Assembly: GCA_016209035.1 (NCBI GenBank)
Contig: JACQWX010000035.1
Span: 53,741-117,740, forward strand
Source of the DNA: Elusimicrobiota bacterium
Lineage (GTDB): Bacteria; Elusimicrobiota; Elusimicrobia; UBA1565; UBA9628
DNA: 64,000 nt
Reading direction: 5' to 3'
Positions 28,904 to 37,507 of the stretch are shown here, in pieces (position 1 is the first letter of the stretch; the number at the start of each line of letters is the position of its first letter). A program made the translations under genes and the position numbers. Under the pieces are notes generated by a model. It did no database searches. It saw nothing but the letters and a program-made list of their open reading frames with translations, and was not told where the DNA came from.

Positions 28904-29515
28904 ATGTATAAAGTGGCCATGGAATGCCCCAAGTGCAAGGCCCAGAACGCCGACAACGCCGTCTTCTGCTCGCTGTGCTTCGAGAACTTCAAGCCCAAGC
29001 CGAAGAGCGCGACCTCCGCCGCCAGGCTGCTGGCCTTCCCTGAGGTGACCTCCACCCACGAACGCTGGATCGTCAAAGGCCCTCTAGTCATCGCCGAGAA
29101 CGGCCTCCATTTCTTCGTCAAGGAATTGACCTACGTTGAGGGGGAGACGGGCGAGAACATCGGCAGGAAGCTCGGAGGCGAGCTCGGGGTCCTGGGAACC
29201 TTCGTCGGGTCCGTGGCCGGGTCCCTGGTGGACGGCGCCATCAACGAGCACCCCGGCAAGCCCGAGAAACTCTTCTTCTTCCCCACCCCCGCGGTCATGG
29301 AGCAGTTCCGGGGCGTCCTCCAAGACGCCCCCGCCATCCCCGACTGCGCGGAGTACTACCTCGTGAAGAAGGAGGAAATCCTCGAGATCTCCTTCGGCAT
29401 GCTGGGCGGCATGACGGTCAAGTCGAAGTTCGTGGTGCTCGAGGTGGCCGGCCCGGAGCCCGAGGAGAAGGTGTCGGGCTTCCTGGCCTTCCGGGGCTAC
29501 CGCGTCAAGCACTAG
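28904..29515 (+). CDS. Zinc-ribbon-containing hypothetical protein
   Basis: MECPKCKAQNADNAVFCSLCFENF, C-x2-C...C-x2-C ribbon. Confidence 0.65.
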   Translation: MYKVAMECPKCKAQNADNAVFCSLCFENFKPKPKSATSAARLLAFPEVTSTHERWIVKGPLVIAENGLHFFVKELTYVEGETGENIGRKLGGELGVLGTFVGSVAGSLVDGAINEHPGKPEKLFFFPTPAVMEQFRGVLQDAPAIPDCAEYYLVKKEEILEISFGMLGGMTVKSKFVVLEVAGPEPEEKVSGFLAFRGYRVKH

Positions 29516-29589
29516 AGCCCCGCGGCACGCGGCCCCTGCACGAATCGTCGGGGATTGTCCCCTCCGCCCCATTTATGCTATCTTAGCCT

Positions 29590-29666
29590 TGCGGGGTGGA
29601 GCAGCCCGGTAGCTCGCAAGGCTCATAACCTTGAGGTCGCTGGTTCAAATCCAGCCCCCGCAACCA
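29590..29666 (+). tRNA. tRNA-Met(CAU), initiator type
   Basis: 77-nt cloverleaf with acceptor GCGGGG/CCCCGC, D arm GGAGCAGCCCGGTAGCTC, anticodon loop CTCATAA, T arm GCTGGTTCAAATCCAGC, encoded CCA, and the A11:U24 initiator hallmark. Confidence 0.95.
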
Positions 29667-29690
29667 TTTCCCAACGGAGAAGTGCACTAA

Positions 29691-29718
29691 CCCGGGCCTA
29701 AAAAGCCCGGGGTTTTTG
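29691..29718 (+). terminator. Rho-independent terminator after tRNA-Met
   Basis: CCCGGGC-CTAAAAA-GCCCGGG-GTTTTT. Confidence 0.88.
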
Positions 29719-29764
29719 TCGTCCAAAACCCGTGCAATGCCTCAAGGTTAGTGGAGGATCGGGA

Positions 29765-30019
29765 ATGGACAAAATCTCCGCCTTCGCCCCCGCCGCTGCC
29801 GGCCGAGTGCCCTTTTGCCAGGCCTCGGAGACGTTTCGCCTCCACTGCAAGGCGCAGAACCTGACGCCGCTCACCCGCGACTGGTACGAGTGGCGGCTCA
29901 AGGGAATTGCCCCGCAGCATCGATTCGGAGACTCTTTGGATCACGGGCACATACCGCAGCAACACTGTCATTGCCCAGCGACATCTCACTTCAAAGCCAT
30001 AGAGATTGACTATCTCTAA
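29765..30019 (+). pseudogene. Tyrosine recombinase/integrase remnant (core-binding domain only)
   Basis: FCQASETFRLHCKAQNLTPLTRDWYEWRLKGIA resembles the phage-integrase N-terminal SAM-like domain; no catalytic domain; adjacent to a tRNA. Confidence 0.6.
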
Positions 30020-30034
30020 TTTACAACCTATAAT
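30006..30034 (+). promoter_or_regulatory. Sigma70-type promoter for the DUF4143 ATPase, predicted leaderless
   Basis: TTGACT-N17-TATAAT; predicted +1 falls on the ATG at 30041. Confidence 0.65.
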
Positions 30035-30040
30035 AGAGCC

Positions 30041-31234
30041 ATGTACTCTAGATGCATAGACCTGCCCAAGCGCAATAGCTTCTTTCTCTTCGGCCCCCGG
30101 CTGACCGGCAAGAGTACGCTCTTGCGCCGAGCTTTCGCGGATGAAGATGTTTTTTTTCTGGACTTGATCCATCCATCCGTTCATCAAAAGTACCTCGCCG
30201 AGCCGGCGGCGCTCCTGCGCGAGATCGAAGCCGCCAAGGGGAAGTACAAGCGGGTGGTGCTTGACGAGATACAGCGCGTCCCCGCGCTCCTGGATGCGGT
30301 GCACCATCTCATGGAATCCCCTTCGGGACGCCATCTCCAGTTCATCATGAGCGGGTCGAGCGCCAGGAAACTCAAGCGCTCCAAGGCCAACCTCTTGGGC
30401 GGTCGCGCGTGGTCTTTGGAGCTTTTCCCCCTCACCCACGAGGAACTTGGCGATGACTTCGTCCTGGAAAAGGCCCTCGCCTTCGGGACCCTGCCCAGGA
30501 TCTATGCCGCGCAGGGGACAGAGGCGGAGGAAGACCTGCGGGCTTACGTGGGAACCTATCTGACCGAGGAGATCAAGGCGGAAGCCCTGACCCGCAATCT
30601 CGGAGCCTTCATCCGCTTCTTGCCGATGGCCGCGGCCGAGAGCGGACACACCATCAACGCCTCCAATATCGGCCGGGAAGTGGGAATCAGCTACAAGACA
30701 GTCCAGGAATACTTTCAAATCCTGGAGGATACCCTCCTGGGATTCTGGCTTGAGCCGTTCGCCAAGACCGTGCGAAGACGGATGGCCAAGCAGCCCAAGT
30801 TCTACTTCTTCGACACGGGAGTGCTTCGGGCTCTCAAGAAAACCCTGAAGGTTCCGCTGGAGCGCTCCAGCCCGGAGTTCGGCGACCTTTTCGAGAACTT
30901 CTTCATCAACGAAGTCAGGCGCCTCAATTCCTATCGCCGCCTCGATCAGACTCTCAGTTTTTACCGAACGGAGGCCGGAGCCGAGGTGGACCTGGTCGCG
31001 CAGCGACCGGGGAAGTCCTGGCTGGCCATGGAAATCAAAGCCACGGAGCGCCCCTCGTCATCCCATTGCTCCGGTCTTTTGTCCTTTGCCGACATCATGC
31101 CCGGGGCGGAACTCTTCCTGGTTTGCAGAACGGACCAGCCGCAGCTTTTCCGATTCGGAAAGCGCACGGTACGCGCCTTGCCGTGGCTGGATTGCCTCAA
31201 GATGCTCTCAGGCCCCGCGCAAAAATCATCTTGA
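30041..31234 (+). CDS. AAA_14/DUF4143 family ATPase
   Basis: FFLFGPRLTGKSTLLRRAF, KRVVLDEIQRVPALLDAVHHLM, FYRTEAGAEVDLVAQRPG. Confidence 0.92.
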   Translation: MYSRCIDLPKRNSFFLFGPRLTGKSTLLRRAFADEDVFFLDLIHPSVHQKYLAEPAALLREIEAAKGKYKRVVLDEIQRVPALLDAVHHLMESPSGRHLQFIMSGSSARKLKRSKANLLGGRAWSLELFPLTHEELGDDFVLEKALAFGTLPRIYAAQGTEAEEDLRAYVGTYLTEEIKAEALTRNLGAFIRFLPMAAAESGHTINASNIGREVGISYKTVQEYFQILEDTLLGFWLEPFAKTVRRRMAKQPKFYFFDTGVLRALKKTLKVPLERSSPEFGDLFENFFINEVRRLNSYRRLDQTLSFYRTEAGAEVDLVAQRPGKSWLAMEIKATERPSSSHCSGLLSFADIMPGAELFLVCRTDQPQLFRFGKRTVRALPWLDCLKMLSGPAQKSS

Positions 31235-31327
31235 CATCCGGCGCTCCTCTGCTATAATTTCTTAGGCTCCAAGGTTAGCTGCACATCCTTGGGCAATACC
31301 GGCCCGCCGAGAGGCGGGTTTCGTGTT
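31231..31327 (+). ncRNA. Candidate about 65-nt small RNA (consensus promoter, hairpin, terminator)
   Basis: TTGACA(31231-31236)-N16-TATAAT(31253-31258); hairpin CCAAGG...CCTTGG; terminator CCCGCC-GAGA-GGCGGG-TTTCGTGTTT. Confidence 0.55.
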
Positions 31328-31335
31328 TAATGGCC

Positions 31336-31363
31336 TTGACAAATCATAACAATCTGTTATACT
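31336..31363 (+). promoter_or_regulatory. higBA promoter with palindromic operator
   Basis: TTGACA(31336-31341)-N16-TATACT(31358-31363); ATAACA-ATC-TGTTAT palindrome at 31346-31360 overlaps the -10. Confidence 0.7.
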
Positions 31364-31374
31364 CTTAAAGAAGC

Positions 31375-31662
31375 GTGAGACTGAACCACAGGGAACTCAT
31401 CGGGGAGTTCGTTCGTGAGCATCCCGACTCCGGCGCTTCGCTGCGGGCATGGCAGAGGAACATGGAATCCAACGGCTTCCAGAACTTCGTCGAACTGAGG
31501 CGAGCGTTCGGCTCCGTGGATTATGTCAGTCCTCATGCTGTCTTCAACATTTCGGGGAACAAGTACCGCTTGATTGGCGTTGTCAACTACGGACTTCAGA
31601 CTGTCGCCATCAAGCACGTCCTGACCCACGCCGAATATGACAGGGGAGCCTGGAGGAAATAG
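31375..31662 (+). CDS. higB: HigB-type mRNA interferase toxin
   Basis: VFNISGNKYRLIGVVNYGLQTVAIKHVLTHAEYDRGAWRK; GTG start. Confidence 0.9.
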   Translation: MRLNHRELIGEFVREHPDSGASLRAWQRNMESNGFQNFVELRRAFGSVDYVSPHAVFNISGNKYRLIGVVNYGLQTVAIKHVLTHAEYDRGAWRK

Positions 31663-31663
31663 T

Positions 31664-32131
31664 ATGACCGTCCAGACTTTGGAAAGGAAGCTCAAGACCT
31701 TCGAGGAGCCCGTGTCCCATCCACTGCTCAGGTGGCTCTATCTCCATTTGCCACCGCAACCGATCACCAGCAGGAAGATGCACAAAGCCTATGCCGACTC
31801 AGTGGGCATCTTGATGACAGAGCTTGAGCTGGGAAAGCTCGAAGGCTCGGATCGGGGAGCGGTGACGAAATATCTGAAATCAGTCCTCCCATTCGTTGAG
31901 CAGTACGAGAAGAAGGAATATCCGAGCGGGTCCGTAAGCCCCGAGGAGATGCTGCGATTCTTCATGGAGCAACACGGCTTGGCCCAGCAGGATTTAGCGG
32001 AGGAATTAGGAGGGCAGCCCGCGGTCTCCTATGTCTTAAACGGCAGGCGCAAGCTGACCAGGGAACAAATCGTCAGGCTTGCCCGCAGATTCGGCGTCTC
32101 GGAGGCGACGTTCTACCCTTCGGGCGCATAA
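31664..32131 (+). CDS. higA: HigA-type antitoxin, HTH XRE family
   Basis: C-terminal HTH MLRFFMEQHGLAQQDLAEELGGQPAVSYVLNGRRKLTREQIVRLARRFGVSEATF; 1 nt after the toxin stop. Confidence 0.88.
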   Translation: MTVQTLERKLKTFEEPVSHPLLRWLYLHLPPQPITSRKMHKAYADSVGILMTELELGKLEGSDRGAVTKYLKSVLPFVEQYEKKEYPSGSVSPEEMLRFFMEQHGLAQQDLAEELGGQPAVSYVLNGRRKLTREQIVRLARRFGVSEATFYPSGA

Positions 32132-32150
32132 GACCGGCTTTCGGGCCGGA

Positions 32151-32177
32151 ACCCCCGAAAGGGGGTTTTGTGTTTTC
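32151..32177 (+). terminator. Terminator after higA
   Basis: ACCCCCGAAAGGGGGTTTTGTGTTTT. Confidence 0.8.
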
Positions 32178-32500
32178 AGGGACAACCGCAGGCCGCCGCC
32201 CTTGCCCGCGCTCTCGGCTTTGGCCCGTGAATTGAGGTGCTTGTCCCCGTCGAGGTCCAGGAATAGCTCGTCGTTCGAGTAGTCCCCGTCGCCAGAGAGG
32301 TCCGCCAGGACCGCATCCGCTGAACCGCGGCGGCTTCTCGCGGGCCAACGCGACGGGCCTGCGGCTGTCCATGGCCGGCAGCCCGAGCGGCCAGCCTCCC
32401 TCCACAGATGTCCGGGGACCGCCCCTGGCCGCACCCAGCCAGCGCCAGCAACGAAGAGACGGCGACGGCACATGGGAACAGCGCCCATCCTTTCATCGTC
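32176..32500 (-). pseudogene. Decayed lipoprotein gene with EF-hand-like segment
   Basis: MKGWALFPCAVAVSSLLALAGCGQGRSPDIC (lipobox) in one frame; SADAVLADLSGDGDYSNDELFLDLDGDKHLNSRAKAESAG in another. Confidence 0.5.
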
Positions 32501-32518
32501 GTCAGCATATAAAATAGA

Positions 32519-33010
32519 ATGGCCTTGATGCCGCTCTTGACCGAGAGCCGGGCTCGTGTCGCGCGCCAGTTCGGCAAGTACTTCCTGGCGGGCCTCCTGG
32601 CCACGGCCGTGGATGTCGCGACTTTCTATCTGGTCGCGATCGCCGTGTTCCCCTCCCTCGCCCCAGGAGACCCGGCCGCCGTCCTGCTGGGCTTCAAACC
32701 CGCGCCCATCTCCGAGAGCCTGCGCTCCACCCACTACGTGTGGGGCAAGGTCATCGCGTTCATGCTGTCCTGCCTGACCGCCTACATCGCCAACATCCTG
32801 TGGGTCTTCACCCCGGGGCGGCACTCCAAGGCAGTCGAGGTGACGCTCTTCTTCGTGGTCTCGGCCATGAGCTTCTTCATCGGCACGGCGCTCGGCTGGC
32901 TGCTCATCCGCCTGACCGGCCTGCCCACGACCTACGCCTACATCGCCAACGGGGTCGCGTCCCTGTCCCTCAACTTCGTGTGCCGGAAGTTCATCGTGTT
33001 CAAGGGCTGA
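32519..33010 (+). CDS. GtrA family membrane protein
   Basis: FGKYFLAGLLATAVDVATFYL...TTYAYIANGVASLSLNFVCRKFIVFKG. Confidence 0.85.
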   Translation: MALMPLLTESRARVARQFGKYFLAGLLATAVDVATFYLVAIAVFPSLAPGDPAAVLLGFKPAPISESLRSTHYVWGKVIAFMLSCLTAYIANILWVFTPGRHSKAVEVTLFFVVSAMSFFIGTALGWLLIRLTGLPTTYAYIANGVASLSLNFVCRKFIVFKG

Positions 33011-33099
33011 AGGGCCGGCCACTTCGGCGACTTGGGCCACGAAAGGCGCCGAAAGCGCGAAAAGTACAATGCCAGGCGCCGATATGGTAGATTTGGAGC

Positions 33100-34371
33100 A
33101 TGGCTGACATCCATCGCCGCTTCCGCCGCTTCTTGACCCTGCCCTTCGCGCTGGGCCTGTGGCTGGCGCCGGGCATCCAGGCCGGGAGCCCGGGCTCGGC
33201 CTTCGACGAGCTGGACCAGGAGGCCAAGAAGGCCCCCGGCCAGCGCAAGGGCAAGGGCTCGGGGCCCAAGAGCCTCTTCGAGGAGACCATGGCGGCGTAC
33301 GAGGACCGGTACGAGACGCTGTCGGCCGGCATGGAGGCCGCCTACCAGAGCATGGAGCGCAAGATGGCGGCGGAACAGGCCAAGCTGCAGAAGCAGGTCC
33401 AGGGGAAGTGGACGGAGTTCCACCCCTCCACGAACAAGGAATGGGTGGAGTACAGCCCCAAGGCCGACTCCATGAGCAAGGTGGATTTCGAGAGAGGCGA
33501 GGTGGAGGTCGAGGTCCTGGTCCCGGTGGAGGAGGTCGCTCCGGCGAAGAAGGAGCGCAAGGACATCAAGCTCGACGACCTCGACGCCAAGGAGGTCGAG
33601 AAGCTCAAGTCCCTCGCCGAGGAGAAGATCCGCGGGCAGGCCAAGTCCATGGTCACGCAGAAGGAGGAAGGCAAGGCCGAGGTCATGAAGGACCAGATCA
33701 AGACCCCGGACGGCAAGCCGGTCGACGAGAAGAACGTGGACCGGTTCGTCAAGGAGACCATCGCGCCCAAGATGCAGGTCGAAGACAAGCCCGTCGTGGC
33801 CCAGGACGGCAAGCCCCGCATGAAGGTCAAGGTCAAGATCGCCATGGCCCCGGAGCACCTCAAGGTCAGGGCCCAGCGCTACTCGGCCCAGGTCAACGCC
33901 TACGCGAAGAAGTACGGCCTCGAAGCGGCCCTCATCTACGCGGTCATCCACACCGAGTCCTACTTCAACCCCAAGGCGAGGTCCGTGGCAGGGGCCCTGG
34001 GCCTGATGCAGCTGGTGCCCAGGACAGCTGGCGTGGAGGCCTACAAATACCTCTATAAGGAAGAGAAGCTGATCACCCCTGAGTATCTTTTCAACCCGGA
34101 CAACAACATCATGCTGGGCTCGACCTACCTGCACATGCTCCACACCCGGCACTACGGCAAGCTCAAGAACCCCGAGAGCCGGCGGAGCCTGAGCGTGGCG
34201 GCCTACAACTGCGGGCCGGGGAACGTCAGGAAGACCGTTACCTCGAGGCATGACGTGGACAACCTGAGCGGCGAGGAAGTGGTGCGGCTGCTCAAGAGCC
34301 TGACCCCGAAAGAGACCCAGGCCTACGTCCCGCACGTGCTCGAGCGCATGGAGCTCTACCGCGACCTCTGA
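33100..34371 (+). CDS. Lytic transglycosylase (MltC-like N domain plus SLT domain)
   Basis: ALIYAVIHTESYFNPKARSVAGALGLMQLVPRTAG...VAAYNCGPGNVRK; N-terminal KEWVEYSPKADSMSKVDFERGEVEVEVL. Confidence 0.88.
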   Translation: MADIHRRFRRFLTLPFALGLWLAPGIQAGSPGSAFDELDQEAKKAPGQRKGKGSGPKSLFEETMAAYEDRYETLSAGMEAAYQSMERKMAAEQAKLQKQVQGKWTEFHPSTNKEWVEYSPKADSMSKVDFERGEVEVEVLVPVEEVAPAKKERKDIKLDDLDAKEVEKLKSLAEEKIRGQAKSMVTQKEEGKAEVMKDQIKTPDGKPVDEKNVDRFVKETIAPKMQVEDKPVVAQDGKPRMKVKVKIAMAPEHLKVRAQRYSAQVNAYAKKYGLEAALIYAVIHTESYFNPKARSVAGALGLMQLVPRTAGVEAYKYLYKEEKLITPEYLFNPDNNIMLGSTYLHMLHTRHYGKLKNPESRRSLSVAAYNCGPGNVRKTVTSRHDVDNLSGEEVVRLLKSLTPKETQAYVPHVLERMELYRDL

Positions 34372-34377
34372 GGGACC

Positions 34378-36252
34378 TCAGAACTCCCGCAGGACCTCGT
34401 CGGCGCCCCGGCGCATGTCATACCAGAAGGACATCGCCGCCTCCTTGCGGTCCTTGTCGAAGAAATCGATCCACTTGGACAGCTTCGGGTCCTTGTTCCC
34501 CTCCACGTCCCTGAGGCGCTTCAAGGCCGAGGCCACGAAGTCTATGTTCCTCTCGGACTCCCAGTAGACCGCGGCGTTGCGGCTGTGGATGCGGGTGGCC
34601 GTCATGTCGATCCTCTTCAAGTACTCGTCCTTCTTGCCGTAGAGCGAGCCGATGATGTCGGGCATCATGTCCTCGGCCCAGCCGCGGTGGAAGCGGCACA
34701 TCCCCATGTTGTCGACCAGGAGCTCCTTGCGCATCCGCTCGGCGCACTTGCGTCCCAGCTGCCTGGGCGGCAGGAACTCGGGCTCATAGAAGAAGTAGTA
34801 CTTGCCCATCATGGCCATGGGCGCCAAGGCGCCGGGCACCCAGTACTGGTTGGGGGTCATCCAGCCGTTCCTGGCGTTGGCGTTGTAGACGAAGGCGTCG
34901 TGGATCCTCTTGTCCTTGCCCCGGGCCAGGGACCGGGCCAGCTTGCGCGCGCCGTGGCGCAGGTCGAGGAGGCCCTTCCTCCGGATCATGGAGTCCAGCA
35001 GGGCCGCGCCGAGGTCCGCGTTGTGCATGGAGTCGGTCTCGACCTTGAACCCCTCGGGCGAGAAGCAGGGCGCGGCCGAGACCCCGAGGTCCGCTGGCGC
35101 AAGCCACCCCTCGGCCAGGCACTCCATGAGCCAGGAGAGCACGCACCCGGCCGAGATCGCGTCCAAGCCGTAGACCGAAGCGCGCTCGTTGAGCTTCTCG
35201 GCGGCCCGCTGGTCGAAGACGCCGCTCAAGGGGCCCATGGCCTGGTAGGGCTCGTAGTCCTTCTTAAACTCGTTGTTGAGCTTCTTGCACACCGCGACGC
35301 AGGGCTCGCCGCAGGTGGACACCTGCTTCTTGGCGATGCTCTCCTCGTTGAACTGCCGCAGGTAGTGCTCGAGCACGAGCTTACGGTGCAGGTCCACGCG
35401 CCGCGCCTCGTCCCAGTACACGCTGCGGTAGTTGAAGGACATCATCCTGCCCTTGAGCGTGGCGAAGTTGACGCCGAAGGTGCCGCCGGTCTTGACGTCC
35501 TCCTTGAAGCGGTACTTGGCGGTCGCGGCCATGTCCTTGGCCGCCAGAGACATCTGGTAGCGCTGCTGGAACCATTCGTCGGCTACCTTGCGGTCCCGGA
35601 AGTCCTCGCCCACCACGGTCCCTCCATAGACGAGGGCGGCGACGCCGTGGGCCTGCAGGAGTTGGGAGCCCAGGCCCCCTCTGCCGGCCCAGCTGTCCAC
35701 GAAGGTGAGCTTGCCGTCCTTGCAAGGAGCGGTCGCGATGGCGCCGAAATCGGTCTCGGCGGCCGAGGGCCCCACCGCCAGGACGCGGGGCTCCTTGGAG
35801 TACTTGCCGCCGTAGCGTCCCAGGGCATGCTCCATGAGCGCGAAGACTCCCCCCCGTCCCTGGGACCAGACGGTCTCCAGGCTCACCGGGGAGAGCTCGA
35901 CCTCCACCTCCTCGCCGTGCGCGCGGTTGAGGCACAGGATGGAGGCAGACGCGGCCCTGCCGCGGATGGCGACCATGTTCAAGCCCAGGTTGTCGAAGAC
36001 CAGGCCCGCCCCGCCCATGGACGAGACGTAGACGTTGTGCCAGCAGGCTGAGTAGGCCACGAAGAAAAGCCGGTTCGACCCGGGCAGGATGGAGCCGGCC
36101 AGCAGGCCCGTCCCGATGTTGAAGGTGCCCTCGTTGGCGGCCAGGTGGAACCCCAGGTCGATGGGCCCGAAGAAGTCCCCCACCCGGTAGCGCTTCATCC
36201 GGTAGTAGCCGGTCCCCGCGTCGATGAACAGGACCTTGAGCGTGTTCTCCAT
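34378..36252 (-). CDS. Aldehyde ferredoxin oxidoreductase (AOR) family protein
   Basis: MGGAGLVFDNLGLNMVAIRG, STCGEPCVAVCKKLNNEF, YQAMGPLSGVFD, YGLDAISAGCVLSWLMEC. Confidence 0.9.
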   Translation of the reverse strand: MENTLKVLFIDAGTGYYRMKRYRVGDFFGPIDLGFHLAANEGTFNIGTGLLAGSILPGSNRLFFVAYSACWHNVYVSSMGGAGLVFDNLGLNMVAIRGRAASASILCLNRAHGEEVEVELSPVSLETVWSQGRGGVFALMEHALGRYGGKYSKEPRVLAVGPSAAETDFGAIATAPCKDGKLTFVDSWAGRGGLGSQLLQAHGVAALVYGGTVVGEDFRDRKVADEWFQQRYQMSLAAKDMAATAKYRFKEDVKTGGTFGVNFATLKGRMMSFNYRSVYWDEARRVDLHRKLVLEHYLRQFNEESIAKKQVSTCGEPCVAVCKKLNNEFKKDYEPYQAMGPLSGVFDQRAAEKLNERASVYGLDAISAGCVLSWLMECLAEGWLAPADLGVSAAPCFSPEGFKVETDSMHNADLGAALLDSMIRRKGLLDLRHGARKLARSLARGKDKRIHDAFVYNANARNGWMTPNQYWVPGALAPMAMMGKYYFFYEPEFLPPRQLGRKCAERMRKELLVDNMGMCRFHRGWAEDMMPDIIGSLYGKKDEYLKRIDMTATRIHSRNAAVYWESERNIDFVASALKRLRDVEGNKDPKLSKWIDFFDKDRKEAAMSFWYDMRRGADEVLREF

Positions 36253-36315
36253 GCTCAACAGAATTTAGCACGAAAACGCCTTCCCCCGCAACCGAGGTTT
36301 TGATACCATGGGGGC

Positions 36316-36546
36316 ATGCCGACCCTGGTGAGGGTCAAGGTGCACCCGGACAGCAGGCAGGACCGCGTCGAGCGGGTCTCGCCCACCCACTACGAGGTAT
36401 GGGTCAAGGCCAAGCCCGAGGCGGGACGCGCCAACGCAGCGGCCCTGGGCCTGGTGGCCGCCGCGCTCGGAGTGAAACCCAAGCGCCTGCGCATCGCCAA
36501 GGGAGCCCTGTCCCCGAACAAGATCGTGGAGGTGCTCGGCTCGTGA
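36316..36546 (+). CDS. DUF167/YggU family protein
   Basis: VRVKVHPDSRQDRVERV...VWVKAKPEAGRANAAALGLVAAALGV. Confidence 0.9.
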   Translation: MPTLVRVKVHPDSRQDRVERVSPTHYEVWVKAKPEAGRANAAALGLVAAALGVKPKRLRIAKGALSPNKIVEVLGS

Positions 36547-37154
36547 GCGACGAACCTCTCTCCAGTTGGGAACGGCTCTACCACATGCTCGAGCCGGAGA
36601 AGCTGCCCTGGGACGCGGGCAAGCCGGACGAGGAACTCGTCAAGCTCGTTGATTCGGGATTCCTGGCCCCCGGGCCCGCGCTCGACGTCGGGTCAGGGCT
36701 GGGTCACGACGCGGTGTTCCTGGCCGCCAAGGGGTTCCAGGTGACCGCGGTGGACATTTCAGCCACGGCGGTCAAGCTCGCCCAGGAGAGGGCCCAGGCC
36801 GCCGAGGTCAAGGACAAGATCGACTTCCAAGCCACGGATGTCCTGCGCATGGAGGCGGCCCCGGGACGATTCTCCTTGATCAACGACCGCGGCTTCTTCC
36901 ACTATCTGCGCGACGACTCCCGCGCGGCCTACATCGGCTTTCTCAGACGATCCCTCTCGGACCGGGGGCTCGTGTTCCTGCGCGTCTACAGCGACAAGGA
37001 GCCTCCTTGCCTGGGTCCGCTGCGCTACTCGATGGAGGAGCTCAAGCGCCTCTTCGAAAGGGCTTTCGACATCGAGGGGCTCAAGGAGAGCGTCTTCGAG
37101 GGAGCCTCGAAGGCGAAGTCCCTGGTGGCGTTGTTGCGCAAGAAGGCGGCCTAG
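36543..37154 (+). CDS. Class I SAM-dependent methyltransferase
   Basis: GPALDVGSGLGHDAVFLAAKGFQVTAVDISATAVKLAQERA; GTGA overlap with DUF167. Confidence 0.88.
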   Translation: MSDEPLSSWERLYHMLEPEKLPWDAGKPDEELVKLVDSGFLAPGPALDVGSGLGHDAVFLAAKGFQVTAVDISATAVKLAQERAQAAEVKDKIDFQATDVLRMEAAPGRFSLINDRGFFHYLRDDSRAAYIGFLRRSLSDRGLVFLRVYSDKEPPCLGPLRYSMEELKRLFERAFDIEGLKESVFEGASKAKSLVALLRKKAA

Positions 37155-37507
37155 CGTTTCTCGAGACGGTCCGCGATCTTGGCCAGCTCGGCGCCGACCC
37201 CTTTCAAGCCCTTCTTGAGGTTCTCCCGCACCTTCTCGGCGGTCTCCTTGCCGGATTCCTTGCCGAGGATGACGACCTTCTTGAGCTGGTCCCCGACCTT
37301 GCGGCCCTGGTCGCTCTCCTTGGCCGTCTGGAGCGCGCTGACCACCTTCTCGCCCACGCGCTGAAGGCTCCGGGATATCTCGGAGCTCAAGTCCTTGAGC
37401 TCAGGGCTCCTGGCCGCGGCCCGGAAGGCCTTCTCGACCTGCTTGCCGAGCTCGGTGACTTCCTTCGTGAGATTCGGACGCTGCGTCTTGTTGCATTTCT
37501 TCGCCAT
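37151..37507 (-). CDS. Hypothetical Lys-rich helical protein
   Basis: 118 aa amphipathic helical composition; overlaps the 3' end of the large gene upstream. Confidence 0.5.
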   Translation of the reverse strand: MAKKCNKTQRPNLTKEVTELGKQVEKAFRAAARSPELKDLSSEISRSLQRVGEKVVSALQTAKESDQGRKVGDQLKKVVILGKESGKETAEKVRENLKKGLKGVGAELAKIADRLEKR

